DNA of 64,000 bases from Faecalibacterium sp. I4-1-79. Lineage in GTDB: Bacteria > Bacillota > Clostridia > Oscillospirales > Ruminococcaceae. A program made the translations under genes and the position numbers. This document shows, one piece after another, positions 59,106 through 64,000 of the stretch. The stretch spans positions 868,001 to 932,000 of the forward strand of contig NZ_CP094467.1 in assembly GCF_023347235.1 (NCBI RefSeq). The letters are read 5' to 3'. The notes under the pieces were generated by a model. The model ran no database searches, was not told where the DNA came from, and saw only the letters and a list, made by a program, of their open reading frames with translations. Each line of letters begins with the position of its first letter. Within the stretch, counting starts at the first letter, position 1.

Positions 59106-60428
59106 TCACGAAATCGGAGTGAACGGTATATCAGCAGTGAACTGGAACCACCCATTTTCATAGAACATCGTATACTCTCCACTGTATTTTTCAAGAATCA
59201 GCCGGATGTTCGCAAGTCCAAAACCATGCAGCTGTGGTTCTGGTTTTGTAGTTGGAATGGAACCATTTATAATTACAACCGGTTCCGATGTGTTTCGGAC
59301 AGAGACAAAAAAGTCTTGCTGTGCAACGGCCATGACATGAATCGCTTTATCGCCCTTATCATACTGCTGACACGCTTCAATGGCATTATCCAAAAGGTTT
59401 GATAGAAGCACTACCATATCGGAGACATCAAATGGAAGATTTGATAGATCATTCACTTCAAAATCAATGCTGATCTTCTTTTGAGTTGCTTCGGCAGCTT
59501 TTGTATTGAAAAGTGCGTCCAAGATGGGATGATGTGTGTTGACAAGGAATAGCCGATCAGTTTGCTGTTCGGTGATTTTTTCAAGATATTCTTCAGCGGC
59601 AGAATACTCTTGATTCTTCATCAATCGATTTAGGATATTCAGGTGCGCCCGGAAATCGTGAACTTTTTTCCTTTGGGCAGAATAAAGTTCGCTTGCCGAA
59701 GTCATGTTTTTCGATTGTAGCTGAATCTGCTGGTTAAGCATCAATAATTGTTCTCTTTCCGATGCTGCATACTCCATTTGCTCCAATAAAAAGAGGACTG
59801 CGACGTTTGAAATAAAAATGAGAATACAACAGCCAGCAGAAACAAACTCTTCTATATTATGACCGCTTGTAACGTAAAGTAGGATCACAAGCATTACAAA
59901 CGATGCGCATGGGAATAGAAAGTACAGTATCAGCTGCGAATGTTGAGCATCGCTTCTGGGTCTGTTGCCCATACGCTGAAGCATCATTTTGCGAAATAGC
60001 GCAATAATAAATAATTCGGATGAATAATAAGAGATTCCATAGATTAGGGATAACGTCTTGTCGGCTTGAAACGTCTGAGCATCCATCCCACAAACCGATG
60101 TTGCAAGCATTCCGACTGCAAAAGATAAACTATAAGTCAAGAGATATTCTACAACGATAAGAAATAATAAAAACTTTCCTGAGATATTCTCATATAGAGT
60201 TCTGGCAACAATAAAGCAGGATAGTAGAATCAAGAGAATTTTGACGATTTGGTTTCGATTTAAGGCAATAACACTGAATTCAATGGATGCATACATTAAA
60301 ATAGTTTGAACTATTACACCGACAAGGAATCTATGACCTTTCCAACGGTGCGAAGCAAAAGCGTCTAAAAACAGACATACGCAGACTGAATCTATGATTG
60401 TGTAAACCAAACTGATCAAAGCATCCAT
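59106..60428 (-). CDS. GHKL sensor histidine kinase (AgrC/ComD type)
   Basis: A 440-residue kinase. The first 215 residues hold six or seven transmembrane helices, the layout of peptide-pheromone receptors such as AgrC, ComD and BlpH. The cytoplasmic part has His257 in VHDFRAHLNILNRLM, LLDNAIEACQ, and GFGLANIRLILEKY. The 13-base overlap with the response regulator couples translation. No AgrB/AgrD is present; the nearest peptide gene is the GG-terminated micropeptide at 61947. Confidence 0.92.
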   Translation of the reverse strand: MDALISLVYTIIDSVCVCLFLDAFASHRWKGHRFLVGVIVQTILMYASIEFSVIALNRNQIVKILLILLSCFIVARTLYENISGKFLLFLIVVEYLLTYSLSFAVGMLATSVCGMDAQTFQADKTLSLIYGISYYSSELFIIALFRKMMLQRMGNRPRSDAQHSQLILYFLFPCASFVMLVILLYVTSGHNIEEFVSAGCCILIFISNVAVLFLLEQMEYAASEREQLLMLNQQIQLQSKNMTSASELYSAQRKKVHDFRAHLNILNRLMKNQEYSAAEEYLEKITEQQTDRLFLVNTHHPILDALFNTKAAEATQKKISIDFEVNDLSNLPFDVSDMVVLLSNLLDNAIEACQQYDKGDKAIHVMAVAQQDFFVSVRNTSEPVVIINGSIPTTKPEPQLHGFGLANIRLILEKYSGEYTMFYENGWFQFTADIPFTPIS

Positions 60429-61132
60429 CTACTTTTACCTCGCCAATGTAAATATTTCTGTTTTAGCTCACTATAATTCTTTTCGCTTGGAGCCAGACAA
60501 AGACCACCGCGCAATTGGACTTTATTGTATTGAAAGATTTCGACATAGTGCATATTGACAAGATAGCTTTTTTGAATACGAAGGAAACCGAGTGGCTCGA
60601 TTTTTTCGGATAGTTCCGTTATGTTGCCGTAAAATTGGTATGCTGGGCGTTTTTCGTCCAACAAGTGCATAACAATGATTCTTCGATGAGATTCTAAATA
60701 CAGAATGTCATTTACAGGTACATCGATAATTTCAGAGTTGATTGAAATTGTGACAAGCTGTTTCCGTCGAAGTACTTCTTGGACAGCTGAATCAAAGTAG
60801 GAATCAAGTTTAGCAGAGAGATCTGCTTTTAGTAAGTATCGAAAGGCTTGAACCTCAAATCCCTCTGGAGCATACTGAATGAAATTCGTAATGAAGATAA
60901 TCACAATATTTTCATTTTCTGCTCGTAACTTTCTGGCAAGCTCAATTCCATTTGTTTCGCCCATATCAATATCCAGAAGCGCAATATCATAAGGACGAGA
61001 AAAGTCTATTTGACTTGGCTGCGAAACTCCATAAAATCTTGATGCTACATGCGTTTCCTCACTTTTCTTTTTGAGTTCTTCAATAATAGAATCAACAATC
61101 TGCTGGTCATCATCACAAACCAAGACATTCAT
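60416..61132 (-). CDS. LytTR response regulator (AgrA/ComE type)
   Basis: A 238-residue regulator. Receiver domain with CDDDQQI near the start and phospho-acceptor Asp54 in IALLDIDMGETNGIEL; conserved Lys in FRYLLKADL; LytTR DNA-binding domain from about 135 (ISINSEIIDVPVNDILYLESHRRIIVMHL, FLRIQKSYLVNMHYVEIF). The start at 61132 follows GGAGGGATTTC. LytTR proteins bind pairs of 9-bp direct repeats 21 bp apart; such a pair lies at 61764-61792. Confidence 0.92.
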   Translation of the reverse strand: MNVLVCDDDQQIVDSIIEELKKKSEETHVASRFYGVSQPSQIDFSRPYDIALLDIDMGETNGIELARKLRAENENIVIIFITNFIQYAPEGFEVQAFRYLLKADLSAKLDSYFDSAVQEVLRRKQLVTISINSEIIDVPVNDILYLESHRRIIVMHLLDEKRPAYQFYGNITELSEKIEPLGFLRIQKSYLVNMHYVEIFQYNKVQLRGGLCLAPSEKNYSELKQKYLHWRGKSRWML

Positions 61133-61207
61133 TTTGAAATCCCTCCATTGCACATGGGAATGCTTTTTATCACACAACATACAGCCCTGCTCCTCACAAG
61201 TCAATTG

Positions 61208-61264
61208 AATTTCAATATAATCGAACATTATATGTAGTATAGTACGATTATGTTGAAATTTCAA
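61208..61264. promoter_or_regulatory. Divergent promoter with 16-bp inverted-repeat operator
   Basis: AATTTCAATATAATCG (61208-61223) and CGATTATGTTGAAATT (61245-61260) are inverted copies with one mismatch, 21 bases apart. The right arm overlaps the leftward promoter: on the minus strand TTGAAA (61264-61259), 17-base spacer, TATACT (61241-61236). On the plus strand TTGAAT (61205-61210) and TTATAT (61228-61233), 17 apart, could serve the XRE gene. The XRE protein is the natural candidate to bind. Confidence 0.7.
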
Positions 61265-61299
61265 ATAGTACACTTTATATAGGATAGGAGTGTACGGGA

Positions 61300-61656
61300 A
61301 TGGAGCATTATTTAGGAGAAAAACTAAAAAAGCTGAGAGAAAGTCGTGGCTGGACGCAGGCGGATTTGGCTAAACGGTTAAATAAGGCTGTATCCACAGC
61401 CAGTGGATATGAAAGTGATGCACATGCAATTCCGTTGGATGTTCTTGCAAGCATTTCATCCTTATTTAGCATTTCAACAGATGAACTCCTAGGACTGGAT
61501 GCGCCAGAAGTACTATCTCTTTCTGGATTGACTGGTGCGCAAAAGAAAACTTTAATTAAACTCCGTAATGAATTGCTTTCGCCAAGCCGAAAAGGAAATG
61601 ATCTTTCGCCGCAGCAGATGGAAATTCTTCATGACATAATAAAAGCCTTCGGTTAA
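61300..61656 (+). CDS. XRE-family regulator divergent from the two-component system
   Basis: A 118-residue protein. HTH: LGEKLKKLRESRGWTQADLAKRLNKAVSTASGYESDAHAIPLDVLASISSLFSISTDELLGLD, then a C-terminal helical region LTGAQKKTLIKLRNELLSPSRKGN. It shares an intergenic region, with a large palindrome, with the LytTR regulator, and probably represses it and itself. Confidence 0.9.
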   Translation: MEHYLGEKLKKLRESRGWTQADLAKRLNKAVSTASGYESDAHAIPLDVLASISSLFSISTDELLGLDAPEVLSLSGLTGAQKKTLIKLRNELLSPSRKGNDLSPQQMEILHDIIKAFG

Positions 61657-61700
61657 CGATTGATTTTCAATACAGTACGGGTGCAAGAATATTACTTAGA

Positions 61701-61740
61701 TATGACCCTCAATGCTGGATGCCCAGTGTTGAGGGTCATA
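61701..61740. terminator. Terminator after XRE gene
   Basis: TATGACCCTCAA and TTGAGGGTCATA form a perfect 12-bp stem, with a further CTGG/CCAG stem inside; TTATTTG follows. Confidence 0.8.
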
Positions 61741-61763
61741 TTATTTGCAACCACACCGATTTC

Positions 61764-61792
61764 GTTACAAATTTTCTCTCTGTTGTTACAAA
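61764..61792 (+). promoter_or_regulatory. 21-bp-spaced direct repeats, candidate LytTR site
   Basis: GTTACAAA occurs at 61764-61771 and 61785-61792, exactly 21 bp start to start (two helical turns). It lies 14 bases upstream of a -35 element. LytTR regulators of bacteriocin operons bind direct repeats with this spacing. The repeat does not match the general LytTR consensus at every position, so assignment to the neighbouring regulator is inference. Confidence 0.55.
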
Positions 61793-61806
61793 ATCATGGA
61801 CAGGGA

Positions 61807-61836
61807 TTGATTCTTGTGCTTTGATATTTTTAATAC
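61807..61836 (+). promoter_or_regulatory. Promoter for the micropeptide operon
   Basis: TTGATT (61807-61812), 18-base spacer, TAATAC (61831-61836), 111 bases before the peptide start. The non-optimal spacer and -10 fit an activator-dependent promoter. Confidence 0.55.
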
Positions 61837-61946
61837 CTAAAGCACGAATATGAGATTGATATGAGGTGATCCCAGTGCAGAACTTAAAATATTAACCGAT
61901 TCCTCGAATGCAGGTATGATGTTTTACAAAAAGGAGATGACTCAAC

Positions 61947-62021
61947 ATGACCGCAACTAAAAGATTGGTATCCACACCTTTTTTAACCGAAAAGGATTAT
62001 TATCAAGCGGTTGGTGGTTAA
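61947..62021 (+). CDS. 24-residue peptide ending in a double-glycine leader motif
   Basis: Codons from ATG at 61947, 6 bases after AAGGAGATGA, give MTATKRLVSTPFLTEKDYYQ-AVGG and a TAA. Counting back from the final Gly-Gly, Leu is at -12, Thr -11, Asp -8, Tyr -7, Ala -4, Val -3: the spacing of double-glycine leader peptides of class II bacteriocins and ComC-type pheromones. No core peptide follows. It may be a bacteriocin gene truncated exactly at the processing site, or a free leader used as a signal or decoy. It is followed after 12 bases by a membrane protein gene. Confidence 0.6.
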   Translation: MTATKRLVSTPFLTEKDYYQAVGG

Positions 62022-62033
62022 AAGGTATAGAAA

Positions 62034-62432
62034 ATGAAGAAAGCTCTATATACATTTCTCCTGTGGGATTTGTTTCTATTTGCTACGGGCTTAAACGACC
62101 TTGTTTTTTATAGAAATGTTACATTGTCGGAAAGCGCAACGGTGGTAGATTGGGCGCAACCAGCTTTTGCAAGTGTTACTTTATTTCTGATTTTGCTTTC
62201 AATTTACTATGGATTGCACCAACTCCTCTTTGGGAAGAATTTTTATTTGAAGTTGGAAGTTAAGCAGGAAGATATTGATAAAATGCGAGATTTCATTTTC
62301 ATTTTATTAAAAAAGGAAAAAATTGATCCAGATAAGTTGCATCAGCACTTAAAGTATCTGATAATTGCTGAAGTCGTTTTGTGGTGCATTTTCATTATCT
62401 ATCTTTTTGTATCAAGGTCTACAGCAATCTAA
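62034..62432 (+). CDS. Small membrane protein, possible immunity protein
   Basis: A 132-residue protein with three transmembrane segments (ALYTFLLWDLFLFATGLNDLVF, FASVTLFLILLSIYYGLHQLLF, LIIAEVVLWCIFIIYLFV) and a charged loop VKQEDIDKMRDFIFILLKKEKIDPDKLHQ. Not recognised. It is co-transcribed with the 24-residue peptide, a position in which bacteriocin operons carry the immunity gene. It is too small and lacks the motifs for AgrB. Confidence 0.7.
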   Translation: MKKALYTFLLWDLFLFATGLNDLVFYRNVTLSESATVVDWAQPAFASVTLFLILLSIYYGLHQLLFGKNFYLKLEVKQEDIDKMRDFIFILLKKEKIDPDKLHQHLKYLIIAEVVLWCIFIIYLFVSRSTAI

Positions 62433-62449
62433 TCCCATTACGGAAAAGT

Positions 62450-62486
62450 GAAAGCTCGCCAGATTTTATGTCTGGCGAGCTTTCAT
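62450..62486 (+). terminator. Terminator of the peptide operon
   Basis: GAAAGCTCGCCAGA and TCTGGCGAGCTTTC form a perfect 14-bp stem around TTTTATG. Confidence 0.85.
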
Positions 62487-62579
62487 AATACTCTAATTCA
62501 TAGCATTATAGCAGTTCTCTTTTCAGTCACTACGACTGTAAGTAGATGGCTGATTCAATTCGGATATTTTAATTAGAGA

Positions 62580-62861
62580 TTAGTCTTCCAGTCTACCATG
62601 GTCACAGCCAAGTGAGAGATAATGCTCAATTTCATCACCCAGCACAAGTTGGGCATACTCCAAAGGCTTATTGTACAGCAACCAGTCCAGTTTCGCCCGC
62701 TGTACCGGGGTGTTGCCGTACTCGTCCTCAATGGCGATACAATCAATGGAAAGGGTGGTGCCATCTTCAAATCGGGCTTCCGCCCGGTTGGTGTCCATGT
62801 TGTAGCGACAGGAAAGCACTTTTTGAGAGTGATTATGGTCGAAATTCTGATTTCGTTTCAT
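62580..62861 (-). CDS. DUF6061-family protein
   Basis: A 93-residue protein: VLSCRYNMDTNRAEARFEDGTTLSIDCIAIEDEYGNTPVQRAKLDWLLYNKPLEYAQLVLGD follows the pattern of DUF6061 proteins that accompany TnpV and serine recombinases in gut Firmicutes elements. Function unknown. GGAGCGATTC precedes the ATG. Confidence 0.75.
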   Translation of the reverse strand: MKRNQNFDHNHSQKVLSCRYNMDTNRAEARFEDGTTLSIDCIAIEDEYGNTPVQRAKLDWLLYNKPLEYAQLVLGDEIEHYLSLGCDHGRLED

Positions 62862-62933
62862 TTGAATCGCTCCTTTAATGATTTTGAAATTTAATTTTCA
62901 ACGATATGTGGTATCTTTTTTCTTTCTCTTAAG

Positions 62934-63221
62934 TCACCCAACAGCACTGTCCCGCATCTGCCGGACGGTCAATGCAAGCTGCTCCTCGACTTGCTTGTCC
63001 AGCTTGGCAAGGTAGCTACCCAGCTCCCCGGACAGGAGCAGTTGATTGTACCGGATGGGATGCTGCTCCTTCAGATACATTTTATGTAAGCGGCCCCACC
63101 GCCCGGTGGGGTGCTGCTCTGCCGGGGCTGCTGCGGTCAGATTCGGCAGATAGTGGTCATTGACAAGGTTGTAGTCCAGACCGTTAGCGTTGTCATGGAT
63201 GGAATTTTTCATGATAGTCAT
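62934..63221 (-). CDS. TnpV transposon-encoded protein
   Basis: A 95-residue protein: LDYNLVNDHYLPNLTAAAPAEQHPTGRWGRLHKMYLKEQHPIRYNQLLLSGELGSYLAKLDKQ is the TnpV pattern. TnpV is found with Tn4451/Tn5397-type recombinases; its role is unclear. It overlaps the recombinase stop by 4 bases. Confidence 0.85.
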   Translation of the reverse strand: MTIMKNSIHDNANGLDYNLVNDHYLPNLTAAAPAEQHPTGRWGRLHKMYLKEQHPIRYNQLLLSGELGSYLAKLDKQVEEQLALTVRQMRDSAVG

Positions 63222-64000
63222 GCCGCATTGTCCTCCTTTGGTTTCGGCGTTGGGGTTGCTTCTGGGTCTGGTTTTAGATTTCCTTTTTTCTTGTGATAGA
63301 ATTCCAAGGTTTTCCTGTTGTGGTTAATCCTCCTGCACTCCTCGGAACAAAATTCCTGCTGGCTGTGTGTAGGCCAGTAGGAATGCCCACATACGGCACA
63401 GGCACGTTGCCTGTAGTAGTGAGTTCCTCTCTCGGCTTCTCTATCCGCTTTCTTTTGCTCCTGTCTTGCCTGATTCCAGCAGTCTCTTGAACAGAAAAGC
63501 TGTCGGTTGCTCGTAGGTGTAAACACCTTCCCGCAGTACGGACACGTTTTGGTTTTAATGATTTCGCCACCGTTTTTAGCGATTATCTTTGCCTTTCGCT
63601 TTTCTCGATAGGCTTTTTCACGTTTGCGCTGTTTTTCCATGCGCTGCTGTTCTTCCTGCTCCTTCTGCGCTTTTAGTTCGGCAAGTTCTTCCTCGGTATA
63701 AGCAATATCGACTTGGCCGACATAGTTGAAATAAATGTCAACCTTTTGTGTGCGGGCATTGCCTGCACCCTCGGCTTCATAAACAACGATTTTATCGACA
63801 AGTTCGTTAAACATTGAATCGGAGATTTCTGTTGGATTTTTGCACTTACGAATCAGCAAAATAAAATGTTGAATATCAACAGAACTTGACTTATCTTCGG
63901 CAATTTCGGATTTCATCGTTTCCATCTGCGATTCCAATTCTGCTTGCTCGCTATCATACTGTGCCATCAGCTGCTTGTACTGTCGTTCGGGCAACAGTCC
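63218..64000 (-). CDS. Large serine recombinase, C-terminal part (runs off the window)
   Basis: The leftward frame is open to position 64000, so the start and catalytic domain lie outside. Visible: the segment LLPERQYKQLMAQYDSEQAELESQ, a zinc-ribbon/DUF4368-type region (FNELVDKIVVYEAEGAGNARTQKVDIYFNYVG), a basic coiled coil, and two CPYCG/CxxC-like motifs (CPYCGKVFTP, CAVCGHSYWP). It resembles TndX/TnpX-type recombinases. The two extra C-terminal zinc motifs look like those of recombinases from gut Firmicutes. With TnpV it marks a nested element. Confidence 0.85.
   Translation of the reverse strand, partial: GLLPERQYKQLMAQYDSEQAELESQMETMKSEIAEDKSSSVDIQHFILLIRKCKNPTEISDSMFNELVDKIVVYEAEGAGNARTQKVDIYFNYVGQVDIAYTEEELAELKAQKEQEEQQRMEKQRKREKAYREKRKAKIIAKNGGEIIKTKTCPYCGKVFTPTSNRQLFCSRDCWNQARQEQKKADREAERGTHYYRQRACAVCGHSYWPTHSQQEFCSEECRRINHNRKTLEFYHKKKGNLKPDPEATPTPKPKEDNAA

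Larger units (their letters stand above)
32507..64000. mobile_element. Integrative genomic island at tRNA-Arg(CCT), right end outside window
   Basis: The island starts at the tRNA fragment and includes a tyrosine integrase close to that end, excisionase-like HTH genes, an ImmA/XRE-S24 control module, DUF3847, and a nested serine recombinase. Base composition drops sharply compared with 1-32,500 and varies from block to block (the 49,487-55,941 block is very AT-rich). No conjugation or relaxase genes are visible up to 64,000, so whether it is an ICE, an IME or a phage-derived island cannot be decided. Confidence 0.8.

Noticed and set aside
59106-62432. Classical agr quorum-sensing operon
   Set aside because: There is a kinase and regulator of the right type but no AgrB-like protease and no AgrD-like cyclic peptide; the 62034 protein is too small.
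1-64000. CRISPR arrays, rRNA operons, replication origin
   Set aside because: No regularly spaced repeat-spacer pattern, rRNA sequence or DnaA-box cluster was noticed by reading.

Overview
The window looks like a chromosomal segment of a GC-rich, low-branching Firmicute of the Oscillospiraceae (Ruminococcaceae), most likely Faecalibacterium or a close relative. This is inferred from Firmicutes gene order (infC-rpmI-rplT; rnc-smc-ftsY; nadD-yqeK-LCP-rsfS), a CD1247-type zinc-ribbon protein, a NifZ-ThiI pair, and GC-rich core genes interrupted by low-GC gut-Firmicute cargo. No rRNA gene, intact tRNA or CRISPR array was seen.

Core part (1 to about 32,500). Almost all genes read rightward. The order is: translation initiation and ribosomal proteins under an attenuator-like leader; an rRNA methyltransferase and dprA; topA, trmFO, plsX, rnc, smc and ftsY; rdgB; a CRM-domain RNA-binding protein, nadD, yqeK, an LCP cell-wall ligase and rsfS; leuS; rpsU; a YqeG phosphatase, a TIM-barrel endonuclease-like gene and efp; a zinc-ribbon protein; an SGNH hydrolase; fhs (leftward, behind a ZTP riboswitch with a terminator); a cysteine desulfurase with thiI; and cinA followed by a degenerate membrane-anchored cinA paralogue. 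Good sigma-A promoters precede several units. Three dispersed structured repeat families lie between genes. In two of them the stem sequence changes between copies while pairing is kept.

Island (about 32,507 to beyond 64,000). The boundary is a 3' fragment of a tRNA-Arg(CCT) gene, followed by putative integrase arm sites, an AbrB-like gene and a leftward cassette of PemK-like, ParB-like, two excisionase-type HTH proteins and a tyrosine integrase. Next comes a phage/ICE-type switch: ImmA-family protease and small zinc-ribbon proteins facing an XRE-S24 repressor. Cargo follows as a mosaic. There is an Afu/Fbp-type ABC importer with an MBL hydrolase and a divergent HD protein. There is also a strikingly AT-rich block with two phospholipase D-family enzymes, a two-component system and a FUSC-like protein. 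Short direct duplications, one carrying a promoter, flank these blocks. Further right are an AT-hook protein, a DUF975 protein, DUF3847, and a GHKL/LytTR two-component system next to an XRE regulator and a 24-residue peptide that ends exactly at a double-glycine processing motif, followed by a small membrane protein. The right edge holds DUF6061, TnpV and the C-terminus of a large serine recombinase, a second nested element.

Most novel candidate: the two-component / 21-bp direct repeat / GG-terminated micropeptide / membrane protein locus at 59,106-62,432. The covarying hairpin repeats and the degenerate CinA paralogue come next. All functional statements rest on reading motifs and gene context; no search was run.
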